DNA of 64,000 nt from Mycolicibacter senuensis (lineage in GTDB: Bacteria > Actinomycetota > Actinomycetes > Mycobacteriales > Mycobacteriaceae). The notes beneath the pieces are model-generated. The model worked only from the letters and a program-made list of their open reading frames with translations. It did no database searches and had not been told where the DNA came from. Shown piece after piece: positions 35,368-43,888 of this stretch; positions within the stretch are counted from its first letter, which is position 1; each line of letters starts with the position of its first letter. The stretch lies in assembly GCF_002101885.1 (NCBI RefSeq), contig NZ_LQPS01000050.1:56167-120166 (forward strand), written 5' to 3'. The translations under genes were made by a program, and so were the position numbers.

Positions 35368-36508
35368 CCCGCCGAACAACAGGGCTTCGTCGCAGGCCCG
35401 AATCGAGTTCGCCCACTGCGCCCGGCCCACCCTCGGTGTGGAGTGGGAGTTCGCACTCGTCGACGCCGCGACCCGAGACCTGAGCAACGAAGCCAGCGCG
35501 GTGCTGGCAGAGCTCGGCGAAAATCCGCGCGTGCACAACGAATTGCTGCGCAACACCGTCGAGCTCGTCACCGGCATCTGTGACAACACCGGCGAGGCGA
35601 TCGAGGATCTGCGCCAAACCCTGGCCACCACCCGGCCCATCGTGCACAACCGGGGAATGGAACTGTTCGGCGCCGGCACCCATCCCTTCGCGCAGTGGTC
35701 GGCGCAGAAGCTGACCGACGCGCCGCGCTACGCCGAGCTGATCAAGCGCACCCAGTGGTGGGGCCGGCAGATGATGATCTGGGGAGTGCACGTCCACGTC
35801 GGAATCTCCTCGGCGTACAAGGTCATGCCGATCATCTCGTCGCTGCTGCTGTACTACCCGCACCTGCTGGCGCTGTCGGCGTCGTCGCCGTGGTGGGCCG
35901 GCGAGGACACCGGCTACGCCAGCAACCGGGCGATGATGTTCCAGCAGCTGCCCACCGCGGGGTTGCCGTTCCAGTTCCAGACCTGGCCGGAGTTCGAGGG
36001 TTTCGTCTACGACCAGAAGAAGACCGGGATTATCGACCACATCAACGAGATCCGTTGGGACATCAGGCCTTCCCCGCACCTGGGCACCATCGAGGTACGG
36101 GTCTGCGACGGGGTGTCCAACCTGCGCGAGCTGGGTTCGCTGGTGGCGCTGACCCATTGCCTGATCGTCGACTTGGACCGGCGCCTCGACGCCGACCAGT
36201 CGCTGCCCACCATGCCGCCGTGGCACGTGCAGGAGAACAAGTGGCGCGCGGCGCGCTACGGGCTGGACGCGGAGATCATCCTCGACGCCGACAGCAACGA
36301 GCGCCTGGTCACCGAGGATCTCGACGAGCTGCTCAATCGGCTGGAGCCGATCGCGGCGCGGCTGCACTGTGCCGACGAACTGGCGGGCGTCGCCGACATC
36401 TATCGAACCGGGGCGTCCTACCAGCGCCAGCGCCGGGTCGCCGAGGAACACGACGGCGATCTGCGCGCGGTCGTCGACGCGTTGGTCGCCGAACTGGACA
36501 TCGAGTGA
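35339..36508 (+). CDS. Carboxylate-amine ligase, GCS2/YbdK type (Rv0433-like)
   Basis: ATP-grasp-like glutamate-cysteine ligase family 2 protein. LGVEWEFALVD near residue 32 holds the metal-binding Glu residues; HVHVGI near 150 and SNRAMMFQQLPTAGLP near 195 are family hallmarks. Real substrate is unknown: YbdK-type enzymes have weak Glu-Cys ligase activity, but mycobacteria lack glutathione. Start uncertain: TTG at 35339 gives 389 residues, with GTGs at 35345 and 35348; all lie inside the sodC end. Its stop overlaps the next ATG (ATGA). Confidence 0.9.
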   Translation: MRVVLSAPDSPPNNRASSQARIEFAHCARPTLGVEWEFALVDAATRDLSNEASAVLAELGENPRVHNELLRNTVELVTGICDNTGEAIEDLRQTLATTRPIVHNRGMELFGAGTHPFAQWSAQKLTDAPRYAELIKRTQWWGRQMMIWGVHVHVGISSAYKVMPIISSLLLYYPHLLALSASSPWWAGEDTGYASNRAMMFQQLPTAGLPFQFQTWPEFEGFVYDQKKTGIIDHINEIRWDIRPSPHLGTIEVRVCDGVSNLRELGSLVALTHCLIVDLDRRLDADQSLPTMPPWHVQENKWRAARYGLDAEIILDADSNERLVTEDLDELLNRLEPIAARLHCADELAGVADIYRTGASYQRQRRVAEEHDGDLRAVVDALVAELDIE

Positions 36509-37146
36509 TGGAACTGCCGATGTTTCCGTTGGAATGGGTGCTGCTGCCCGGCGAGGAACTGTCTTTGCGGATCTTCGAGAGGCGCTACACCGTGCTGGTC
36601 GGGGATCTGATGCACAGCGGCGATCCCCGGTTCGGGGTGGTACTCATCGCCAAGGGCCGCGAGGTGGGCGGTGGTGAGCAGCGCAACGACATCGGCGCGA
36701 TGGCGGCCATCACCGACTGCACCGATCTCGGCGGTGGCCGGTATGCGCTGCGGTGCCTGACCGGCGAGCGGATCCGGGTCCGCGAATGGTTGCCTGATGA
36801 CCCCTACCCGCGGGCGGACACCGAGGTATGGCCCGACGAGCCGGGGGAACCGGTGAGCGACAAGCAATTCGGAGAATTGGAAGAACGCATCGTCGCGCTG
36901 CACAAGCGGATGGCGATGGCCCGGCGGAAGTGGGTGATGCCCGGGCGCGAAGCCATGCTGGGTGGCCGCCGGTTGCGTTCGCTCGACCCGGTGCAGCGGC
37001 TGTACTCGCTGGCCTGCCGGGTTCCGATGGGTGAGGCCGACCGCTACGCGGTGCTGGCGGCGCCGTCGCTGTCCGAGCGGATGGCGGCGCTGCACGAGGC
37101 GATCGAGACCGTCTCGGCCCGAGTGGAGTTCGATATCCCTCGTTGA
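36508..37146 (+). CDS. Lon N-terminal-domain protein (Rv0434-like)
   Basis: 212-residue protein made of the substrate-binding LON N-terminal fold alone (LPMFPLEWVLLPGEELSLRI near the start; FGVVLIAKG near 43). No AAA or protease domain is present, so it is not a protease itself. It may bind unfolded proteins or act as an adaptor; no function is established. Translationally coupled to the carboxylate-amine ligase. Its TGA lies within the left arm of a 61-bp inverted-repeat element. Confidence 0.92.
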   Translation: MELPMFPLEWVLLPGEELSLRIFERRYTVLVGDLMHSGDPRFGVVLIAKGREVGGGEQRNDIGAMAAITDCTDLGGGRYALRCLTGERIRVREWLPDDPYPRADTEVWPDEPGEPVSDKQFGELEERIVALHKRMAMARRKWVMPGREAMLGGRRLRSLDPVQRLYSLACRVPMGEADRYAVLAAPSLSERMAALHEAIETVSARVEFDIPR

Positions 37147-37202
37147 CTCTGCGGCCACCAGACAAAAGTGCGAGCGAGGTGCCTGGTAGGCGCAGAGTCA
37201 AC
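37142..37202. repeat. 61-bp inverted-repeat element, copy 1
   Basis: Perfect 12-bp terminal inverted repeats (GTTGACTCTGCG and CGCAGAGTCAAC) flank a 37-base centre that contains its own short inverted repeat (ACCAG and CTGGT). It sits between convergent genes and provides the stop codon of the Lon-N gene. A second copy of identical length lies at 61539-61599; the two differ at eight central bases and at none in the arms. Confidence 0.93.
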
Positions 37203-37211
37203 TCCGGCGGG

Positions 37212-38051
37212 TTACTTCAGGCAGCTGCCGGCGTCGACGGTCATTGGCAGCCCGGTGATGTAGCGGGCCTCGTCGGAGGCCAGGAACAACACGGCGTTGC
37301 TGATATCGACCGGGTCCACCCAGCCGATCGGCAGCACGTGCATCAGCTGTGCCACCACGGCCATGTCATCAGGACCGGGGTTCTCCAGATCCGGACGGAA
37401 CAGCTTCATCGTGCCCTCGTTCATGAACAGCGGGGTGTTCACGTTGGTGGGGTGCACCGAGTTGACCCGGATGAAGTGCTGGCCCAGTTCGACGGCGAAG
37501 GTGCGCATCAGCCCCACCACACCGTGCTTGGCCGCGATGTAGTGACCGGTATGCGGGTAAGCCTTGAGGCCGCCCACCGAGCTGGTCAGGATGATGGAGC
37601 CACCGTTGCCGCCGGCGATCAGATGTGGCACACCGGCTTTGACGGTCTTCCAAACACCGGACAGGTTGACGTCGATCATCTCCTGCCAGTCGGCTTCGCT
37701 GGTCTTGTCCAGGGTGTCGCCGCCATTGCCGATCCCGGCGTTGGCCGCGATGATGTCCAGCCGGCCCAACTGCTCGACACCGCTGTCGACCGCGGCCTTG
37801 AGCGCGTCGAAGTCGCGCACGTCGACCTGTGCCGTCACGATACGGCGGTCCAAGCCCTTGACCAGGTCGGCGGTCTCCGCCAGGTCATCGGGTGTGGCCG
37901 CGGGGATCTCCTTGCTGCTGCTGATCCGGGCGCAGACATCGACGGCGATGATGTCGGCACCTTCCTGCGCGAGTCGCACCGCGTGGCTGCGGCCCTGCCC
38001 GCGTGCCGCGCCGGTGATGAGCGCGACCTTTCCTTCGACTCGTCCACCCAT
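37212..38051 (-). CDS. Mycofactocin-type short-chain dehydrogenase
   Basis: 279-residue SDR. Cofactor site TGAARGQGRSHAVRLA near residue 13, NAG at 98-100 (ANAGIGNGG) and active-site Tyr/Lys in HYIAAKHG near 172. A family-specific insertion follows VDVC near 38, rich in acidic and Ser residues, as in mycofactocin-dependent carveol-dehydrogenase-like SDRs. These enzymes keep nicotinamide bound and hand electrons to mycofactocin. ATG at 38051 has GGAGGTG upstream. A copy of the palindromic operator lies 21 bases before the start, so it is probably controlled by the TetR gene next door. Confidence 0.9.
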   Translation of the reverse strand: MGGRVEGKVALITGAARGQGRSHAVRLAQEGADIIAVDVCARISSSKEIPAATPDDLAETADLVKGLDRRIVTAQVDVRDFDALKAAVDSGVEQLGRLDIIAANAGIGNGGDTLDKTSEADWQEMIDVNLSGVWKTVKAGVPHLIAGGNGGSIILTSSVGGLKAYPHTGHYIAAKHGVVGLMRTFAVELGQHFIRVNSVHPTNVNTPLFMNEGTMKLFRPDLENPGPDDMAVVAQLMHVLPIGWVDPVDISNAVLFLASDEARYITGLPMTVDAGSCLK

Positions 38052-38071
38052 GTCTGCACCTCCGTCTGTTA

Positions 38072-38086
38072 TTGGTCGATCGATCA
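38072..38086. promoter_or_regulatory. Palindromic operator, copy 1 (SDR promoter)
   Basis: TTGGTCGATCGATCA, matching the 15-bp site at 38806-38820 with a single base change. It stands directly upstream of the SDR start. Likely bound by the product of the TetR gene at 38148-38732. Confidence 0.75.
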
Positions 38087-38147
38087 GCAAGGCTGGCATC
38101 AAGCCGCGACGTTGTCAACAGTGGGTTCACCGGGTGGGGCCGGCGGC

Positions 38148-38732
38148 TCAGGCGGGATCGGTCAGCCGGCCGAACTGTCGCTCGACGAGGGCGCGCAGCT
38201 CGTGGTGGCCGTAGGTGACGTCGACGGCCGCCTCGTTGCACAGGCTGCGTGCGGTCTGCGCGATCAGCATGGCGATCGCCACAGGTGGATACTCGTCGAG
38301 GTCGACACCCCTGGCGCGCAGTGCCACCGTGACCGCGGCGGTCTCGATGTCGCGGACCCGCTCGGCGTAGGCCTTGAGTTCGGTCCGGATCGCCTTGCGA
38401 TGGTTGGCCAGCGCCATGAACTCGGTATTCAGACTGGTCACGCGGGCATCGCTGTTGATGGCCCACAGCGTCTGGAGCGGGTCGTCATCGGTGAGCGCGG
38501 CGCGCATCCGCTCGAGTGCGACGTCTGCGCCGGCGCGCAGCACCTCGACGAAAAGGTCATCCATGGTGGGGAAGTAGTAGTAGACCAGGGCCTGTTTCAC
38601 CCCGGCCTCGGCGGCCACCCGCCGGGACGTCGCAGCGGCATAGCCGTCGTTCCGCATGATGCGGGCGGTCGCTTCGATCAGTCGCCGCCGGCTGGCGCCG
38701 TCGGTCGATTTGGCCTTGCGCGGGGCCGCCAT
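38148..38732 (-). CDS. TetR-family regulator of the catabolic block
   Basis: 194 residues. The N-terminal helix-turn-helix is ATARIMRNDGYAAATSRRVAAEAGVKQALVYYYFPT (residues 22-57) in three pieces as usual, ending in the recognition helix around QALVYYYFP. The C-terminal ligand domain has no recognisable effector signature. The same palindrome occurs in its own promoter and in that of the SDR at 37212, indicating autoregulation and control of SDR and P450. Confidence 0.9.
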   Translation of the reverse strand: MAAPRKAKSTDGASRRRLIEATARIMRNDGYAAATSRRVAAEAGVKQALVYYYFPTMDDLFVEVLRAGADVALERMRAALTDDDPLQTLWAINSDARVTSLNTEFMALANHRKAIRTELKAYAERVRDIETAAVTVALRARGVDLDEYPPVAIAMLIAQTARSLCNEAAVDVTYGHHELRALVERQFGRLTDPA

Positions 38733-38805
38733 TCACAACGTCCCGGGGCCGTGGTCGCTTGACCGCCCGTCGTCGCACATGGTAGGCATGAGGCATTCTA
38801 ACAAT

Positions 38806-38820
38806 TTGATCGATCGATCA
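38806..38820. promoter_or_regulatory. Palindromic operator, copy 2 (TetR/P450 intergenic)
   Basis: Contains the perfect 14-bp palindrome TGATCGATCGATCA in the 127-base region between the divergent TetR and P450 genes, so one site could control both. Same motif as at 38072. Confidence 0.8.
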
Positions 38821-38859
38821 GCGCGACGAGGTCGTGATACGAGCGAAAGGGCGCATCGC

Positions 38860-40146
38860 GTGGTGACGGATCTCGCGGCGGTGGACTACTTCTCCGACGA
38901 AGGCGTAACTCAGGATCCCTATCCCTATTACGAATACCTCCGCTCGAACGGGCCCGTCTTCGCCGAGCCGCATCACGGCGTCGTCGCCGTCACCGGCTAC
39001 GAGGAGGTGCACGCCGCGTTCAAGGACCACGACTCCTTCTCGGCTGTCAACGCGATCGGCGGGCCGTTCCCGCCGCTGCCGTTCGAACCCGAGGGCGACG
39101 ACATCACCGAGCAGATCGAGGCGCATCGGCATCTGTTCCCGATCTTCGAGCACGTCGTCGTGCAGGACCCGCCGGCCCACGAGCGGACCCGCGCGCTGCT
39201 GGGCCGGATCCTGACCCCGGTTCGGCTCAAGGAGAACGAGGACTTCATCTGGCGGCTCGCCGACCTGCAGCTCGATGAGTTCATCGCCACCGGCCGCTGC
39301 GAGTTCCTGATGGACTACGCCAAACCCTTTGCGACGCTGGCGATCGCCGACCTGCTCGGCGTCCCCGATAACGATCGCGCCGAGTTCCGCCGCGCTCTCG
39401 GAGCCGGTGAGCGCCCGGGTGCCCGAGTCGGCGCCCTCGATGGCGAGCCGGTGGGCCTGAACCCACTGGAATACCTCGACGACAAGTTCAACGGCTACAT
39501 CTCCGACCGGCGGCGCAATCCCCGGGCCGACGTGCTGACGATGCTCGCCGAGGCCACCTATCCCGACGGGACGATACCGGAGGTGATGGAGGTGGTGCGT
39601 CCGGCGACCTTCCTGTTCGGCGCCGGGCAGGAGACCGTCACCAAACTGCTCGGGACGATGGTGCAGGTGATCGGCGAGCAGCCCGAGCTGCAGCAGCGGC
39701 TGCGCGAGAACCGCGACCTGATCCCGCGGTTCATCGAGGAATCCCTGCGCATCCAGAGCCCGACCAAGATCGACTTCCGGCTGGCGCGTAAGACCACCAC
39801 GCTGGCCGGCGTGCCGATCAAGGCCGGCACCGTGCTGATGTTGTGCCTGGGGGCGGCCAACCGGGACCCGCGCAAGTTCGAGAACCCGGATGAATTCAAC
39901 TTGGACCGCAAGAACGTTCGCGAGCACATCGCCTTCGGCCGCGGCATTCACACCTGCCCCGGGGCACCGCTGGTCCGGGTCGAGGGGCGGATCACCGCCA
40001 ACCGGATGCTGGACCGGATGCGCGACATCAGGATCAGCGAGGAGCACCACGGCCCGGCCGGCGACCGGCATTACACCTATGAGCCCACGTTCCTGCTGCG
40101 CGGGCTGACCGCGCTGCACATCGAGTTCGACCCGGTCGAACAGTAG
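38860..40146 (+). CDS. Cytochrome P450
   Basis: 428-residue soluble P450 monooxygenase. The I-helix has FGAGQETVTKL (Glu-Thr in place of Asp-Thr), the ExxR motif is EESLRIQ, and the heme loop FGRGIHTCPG holds the cysteine ligand. Such enzymes receive electrons from a ferredoxin; none is encoded here. GTG at 38860 follows GAAAGG; a longer frame from 38656 runs inside the TetR gene. It is the likely first oxidation step of the block, with a dehydrogenase and aldehyde dehydrogenases to follow. Substrate unknown. Confidence 0.93.
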   Translation: MVTDLAAVDYFSDEGVTQDPYPYYEYLRSNGPVFAEPHHGVVAVTGYEEVHAAFKDHDSFSAVNAIGGPFPPLPFEPEGDDITEQIEAHRHLFPIFEHVVVQDPPAHERTRALLGRILTPVRLKENEDFIWRLADLQLDEFIATGRCEFLMDYAKPFATLAIADLLGVPDNDRAEFRRALGAGERPGARVGALDGEPVGLNPLEYLDDKFNGYISDRRRNPRADVLTMLAEATYPDGTIPEVMEVVRPATFLFGAGQETVTKLLGTMVQVIGEQPELQQRLRENRDLIPRFIEESLRIQSPTKIDFRLARKTTTLAGVPIKAGTVLMLCLGAANRDPRKFENPDEFNLDRKNVREHIAFGRGIHTCPGAPLVRVEGRITANRMLDRMRDIRISEEHHGPAGDRHYTYEPTFLLRGLTALHIEFDPVEQ

Positions 40147-40184
40147 GCCGTCCTCGCCGCAACGCGTCATCGGAAAGGTCAGCA

Positions 40185-41639
40185 ATGACTCTCAGCTCTG
40201 TGTTGGATGAAGTGCGTCTGCGTCCCGGCGCGGGCGAGGTGATCCCGATCGTCGATCCGGCAACCGAGGAGCAGATCGGCGAATTCAACGACGGCGGCGC
40301 CGAGGCCGTCAACGACGCGGTTGCTCGGGCCCGGGCCTCCTTTGATTCGGGTGTCTGGAGCGCGATGCCGGCCCGCGACCGCGCCAAGATCCTGTGGCGC
40401 ATCGCGGATCTGATCGATGAACATGCCGATGAGCTGGCCCAGATCGATTCGATCAACACCGGGATGCCGCTGATGCAGGCGCAGATGATCGTGCCAACCT
40501 GCGCCGAGATCTTCCGCTACTACGCCGGCTGGTGCACCAAACTCAACGGTGAGGCGCACCAGGTGCAGATGAGCGGTGGCATCTCCGGCGCGCATGCCGA
40601 CCTGCACGCCTACACCCTCAAGGAGCCCTACGGGGTGGTCGGCCTGATCTTCCCTTGGAACGGCCCGGTCTTCAACGCCTGTACCAAGCTGGCGCCGGCG
40701 CTGGCCGCCGGGTGTAGCAGTGTGGCCAAACCTGCTGAGGAGACGCCACTTTCGGCGCTGGTCCTGGTACGGCTGCTCAGCGAGGCCGGGGTTCCCGACG
40801 GCGTCGTCAACCTGGTCACCGGTTACGGGCACACCGCGGGAGCAGCGCTGGTCGATCACCCCGGCGTGCAGAAAATCGCGTTCACCGGTTCCACCGAAGT
40901 CGGCAAGCGGATCGTGGCGGCGTCGGCCGGAAACCTCAAGCGGGTCAGCCTCGAGCTGGGCGGCAAGTCGCCGGTGCTGATCTATGACGACGCGGACCTG
41001 GACACCGCCATCACGATGGCCGCAATGGGCATCTTCATCCACTCCGGGCAGGGGTGCATCTGCGGGTCACGGATTTTCGTGCAGCGCGGTGTCTACGACC
41101 AGGTGGTCGACGGTATTGCCATGGTGGCCAACAACCTTCAGCTGGGTGGTCCGCGAGATGAGGGCGCCATGATCGGCCCGCTGATCAGCGAGAAGCAGCT
41201 CAACCGGGTGATGGGATTCATCGACGAAGGCAAGCGCGACCACGTCGACGTCATCACCGGTGGGCACCGGCTGGATCGCCGTGGCTTTTTCGTGCACCCG
41301 ACCGTGCTGGCCAATGTGGATCCCGGGATGCGGCTCTACCAGCAGGAGATCTTCGGGCCGGTGGTCACGGTGCTGCCCTTCGACGACGACGACGAAGCCG
41401 TCGCGCTGGCGAACGACTCCGAGTACGGCCTGGCCGCCACCGCCTGGACCCGCGACCTGAGCCGCGCCCACCGGCTGGCCAAGCGGCTGGAGGCCGGAAC
41501 CGTCTCGCTGAACTGCCAGATGGTCTTCGACCACTCGGTGCCGTTCGGCGGCTACAAACAGTCCGGCTGGGGTCACGAGTGGGGCCGAGACGGCGTTGAA
41601 AGCTTCCTGCAGACCAAGTCGGTGTACACGCAGCTGTGA
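40185..41639 (+). CDS. Aldehyde dehydrogenase 1
   Basis: 484-residue NAD(P)+-dependent aldehyde dehydrogenase. PWNGPVFNACTKLAPALAAG near residue 160 binds the cofactor, the general-base Glu is in LELGGKSP near 262, and the catalytic Cys is in HSGQGCICGSR near 295. Starts 38 bases after the P450 stop with a GGAAAGG-type ribosome site, so it is likely co-transcribed. It would oxidise an aldehyde made by the P450 and SDRs. Confidence 0.94.
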   Translation: MTLSSVLDEVRLRPGAGEVIPIVDPATEEQIGEFNDGGAEAVNDAVARARASFDSGVWSAMPARDRAKILWRIADLIDEHADELAQIDSINTGMPLMQAQMIVPTCAEIFRYYAGWCTKLNGEAHQVQMSGGISGAHADLHAYTLKEPYGVVGLIFPWNGPVFNACTKLAPALAAGCSSVAKPAEETPLSALVLVRLLSEAGVPDGVVNLVTGYGHTAGAALVDHPGVQKIAFTGSTEVGKRIVAASAGNLKRVSLELGGKSPVLIYDDADLDTAITMAAMGIFIHSGQGCICGSRIFVQRGVYDQVVDGIAMVANNLQLGGPRDEGAMIGPLISEKQLNRVMGFIDEGKRDHVDVITGGHRLDRRGFFVHPTVLANVDPGMRLYQQEIFGPVVTVLPFDDDDEAVALANDSEYGLAATAWTRDLSRAHRLAKRLEAGTVSLNCQMVFDHSVPFGGYKQSGWGHEWGRDGVESFLQTKSVYTQL

Positions 41640-41650
41640 GTGCTGCCCGA

Positions 41651-41690
41651 GCCCCTGCCCACCCCGAGAGTGAACTCGGTGGGCAGGGCC
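41651..41690. terminator. Bidirectional terminator between convergent aldehyde dehydrogenases
   Basis: GCCCCTGCCCACCCCGAG and CTCGGTGGGCAGGGC pair with small bulges around a six-base loop, filling the whole gap between the two convergent genes. Confidence 0.8.
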
Positions 41691-43088
41691 TCAGTTCATG
41701 CCGATGCGAATGTTCTTAATCTGCAGAAATTCGTGGAGCCCGTCGGCGCCTCCGGTGCGCCCGAATCCACTCTGCTTGTAACCGCCGTAGGGGCCCTGCG
41801 GTGAGATACTGCTGATGGTATTGATCCAGACCGAGCCGGCTTCCAGCTGCCGGGAGATCCGGTGGGCGCGCAGCAGATCGCGGGTGTGGACGAACGCGTT
41901 GAGTCCGTAGCGGGTGCCGTTGGCCAGTGCGACGGCTTCGGCGTCGTCGCGGAACCTCATCACTGACACGACGGGACCAAACGTTTCGGTCTGGGCCAGC
42001 GGCGAGGAGTTGTCGACGCCGCCGAATACCGTCGGCTCGATGTAGTAGCCCGATGAGAGCTCACCGCCGAGCCGCCGGCCGCCGGCAAGAAGTTCGCCAC
42101 TGCCATCAGTGGCTGCCCGCCCGATCACGTCCAGGATGCGGTCGGTGGCGGCCTGGCTGATCACCGGACCGAACATCACCGTGGGATCGAGCGGATCGCC
42201 CACCTTGGCACGGCCGACCGCGGCCAGGAACTTCTCGACGAAGGTGTCGTAGACCGACTCGTGCACCAGCACTCGGCTGGCGCAGGCGCAGCTCTGGCCG
42301 GACTGCATCAAGGGGCCCTGATGCGCGGCAAGCTGTGCCGCAGCGTCGAGGTCGGCGTCGGCGAAGACGATACTGGCCGACTTGCCGCCGAGTTCGGTGA
42401 CGACCGGAGTGAGGTTGACGGCGGCGGCCTGCAGCACGCTGCGGGCGGTGTTTTCGCCTCCCGTGAAATGGATCTTGCGAATGCCGGGATGGCGCACCAG
42501 CGCGTCACCGCCCGCTGCGGCGGCGGGCATCACGCTGACCAGCCCGGGCGGCAGGCCCGCCTCCAGACACAGCTCACCGAAGCGCAGCGCGGCTAGCGGC
42601 GCGAGCTCGGAGGGCTTGAACACCACCGCGTTGCCTGCTGCAAGCGCGGGTGCAACGCACGATCCGGCGACCACCAGCGCGCCGTTCCAAGGGGCGATAA
42701 CACCCACCACACCGTATGGTTCGCGTTCGATCAGGTTGACGTCGAAGGATTCGCTCACCGGCGTGCTGGAGCCGTGCGGCTTGTCGGCGTAGCCCGCGAA
42801 GTGGCGTAGGAATCGCTCGAGCAGAATTGCGTTCCCGGCGAACGAGATCGGTACCGCATAGTCTTGGACGTTCAGCGCGGCCAATTCGCCGAGATGCTGG
42901 TGCACCACGTCGGCCAGGTCGATCAGCAGGTCGCGGCGTCGGTCGACGGTCAGCGCAATCCATTCTCGCTGCGCCTCTTGCGCTGCGGCCACGGCCTGGT
43001 GAATCTCCGCTGCGCCGGCCAGTGTCACAGTGGCGTTCGGTCGGCCGGTGGCCGGATAGATGTGGTCGTGCGTGACGGGAGGCGTCAT
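41691..43088 (-). CDS. Aldehyde dehydrogenase 2
   Basis: 465-residue aldehyde dehydrogenase, divergent in sequence from the first (PWNGALVVAGSCVAPALAAG; ELGGKSASIVFADADLDAAA; catalytic Cys in QSGQSCACASR). Part of a minus-strand operon of two SDRs, a CMD-like protein and this enzyme. Its start overlaps the CMD gene stop by four bases. Having two distinct aldehyde dehydrogenases back to back suggests two aldehyde intermediates or different chain lengths. Confidence 0.93.
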   Translation of the reverse strand: MTPPVTHDHIYPATGRPNATVTLAGAAEIHQAVAAAQEAQREWIALTVDRRRDLLIDLADVVHQHLGELAALNVQDYAVPISFAGNAILLERFLRHFAGYADKPHGSSTPVSESFDVNLIEREPYGVVGVIAPWNGALVVAGSCVAPALAAGNAVVFKPSELAPLAALRFGELCLEAGLPPGLVSVMPAAAAGGDALVRHPGIRKIHFTGGENTARSVLQAAAVNLTPVVTELGGKSASIVFADADLDAAAQLAAHQGPLMQSGQSCACASRVLVHESVYDTFVEKFLAAVGRAKVGDPLDPTVMFGPVISQAATDRILDVIGRAATDGSGELLAGGRRLGGELSSGYYIEPTVFGGVDNSSPLAQTETFGPVVSVMRFRDDAEAVALANGTRYGLNAFVHTRDLLRAHRISRQLEAGSVWINTISSISPQGPYGGYKQSGFGRTGGADGLHEFLQIKNIRIGMN

Positions 43089-43888
43089 GCATTGCCTTCC
43101 TCAGCCCACTCCTGCGTGACGCGCTGCTTCTGCTCCTCGATCACGTCGATCAGTCGCGACGCCTTGGGCCAGCCGTAGTAGGCACCGAACTGCAAAGCGG
43201 CCTCGTCGATTTCGTCGAAGGACACGTCGCGGCTCTTCAGCGCGGCGTAGACGTGACTGAGGATCGGATACGGCGCGTCCTGGAACGCGACACAGGCGAC
43301 CGTGATCAGCCGCCGCTGCTTCATGCCCAGCCCGGGCCGTAGCCACATCTCGCCGAAGACGAAGTTCAAGATCCCCGCACCCGAGTACGGGTCGTCGCGG
43401 GTCGGCACGTAGGGCAGGCAGTTGACGTCGCGGAAGGCCTGCTCGCCGGCGAGCAGCCGGGACTCAGGATCGCTCGGGGTGGTCAGCGGCAGCAGCGGTG
43501 TCGGGGGCGGTACCGGCTCACCGCGCTCGGTGTGGATGCGCTGCCACTGCTCGTCGACGATCATGTTGAACAGTGACGCCTTCGGCCAGCCGGAGTACAC
43601 CGCGAAATGCAATACAGCTTCCCGCATTTCGTCGATGGTGACGTCGCCGCTGTGCAATGCCGCGTAGATGTGTTCGCGCAGCGGCTCCTCGGTGTCGGCT
43701 GCGGCCAGGCAGGGCAGCGCGATGAACCATCGGTCGCGGCGACTCAATCCCGGACGCTGCCAGATCTCGCCGAACACGAAGTCGAGCAGGGTAGCGGCGG
43801 GGGCGGCGGTGGCTGGGATCGGGAGGGTCATCAACTCGGCGAATGCGCGCGCTCCGCGCCCCGCCTCACCGGAGGGTGGCACCGGCAT
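43085..43888 (-). CDS. Duplicated carboxymuconolactone-decarboxylase-like protein
   Basis: 267 residues with two copies of one CMD fold: FVFGEIWQRPGLSRRDR, HIYAALHSGDV and YSGWPKAS in the first (about 37-118), and FVFGEMWLRPGLGMKQR, HVYAALKSRDVS and YYGWPKAS in the second (about 175-255). Neither half has the CxxC of AhpD peroxidases, so it is not an alkylhydroperoxidase. It resembles gamma-CMD-type proteins found with steroid or terpene degradation genes; the reaction is unknown. Overlaps the adjacent SDR gene by 23 bases. Confidence 0.85.
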   Translation of the reverse strand: MPVPPSGEAGRGARAFAELMTLPIPATAAPAATLLDFVFGEIWQRPGLSRRDRWFIALPCLAAADTEEPLREHIYAALHSGDVTIDEMREAVLHFAVYSGWPKASLFNMIVDEQWQRIHTERGEPVPPPTPLLPLTTPSDPESRLLAGEQAFRDVNCLPYVPTRDDPYSGAGILNFVFGEMWLRPGLGMKQRRLITVACVAFQDAPYPILSHVYAALKSRDVSFDEIDEAALQFGAYYGWPKASRLIDVIEEQKQRVTQEWAEEGNA

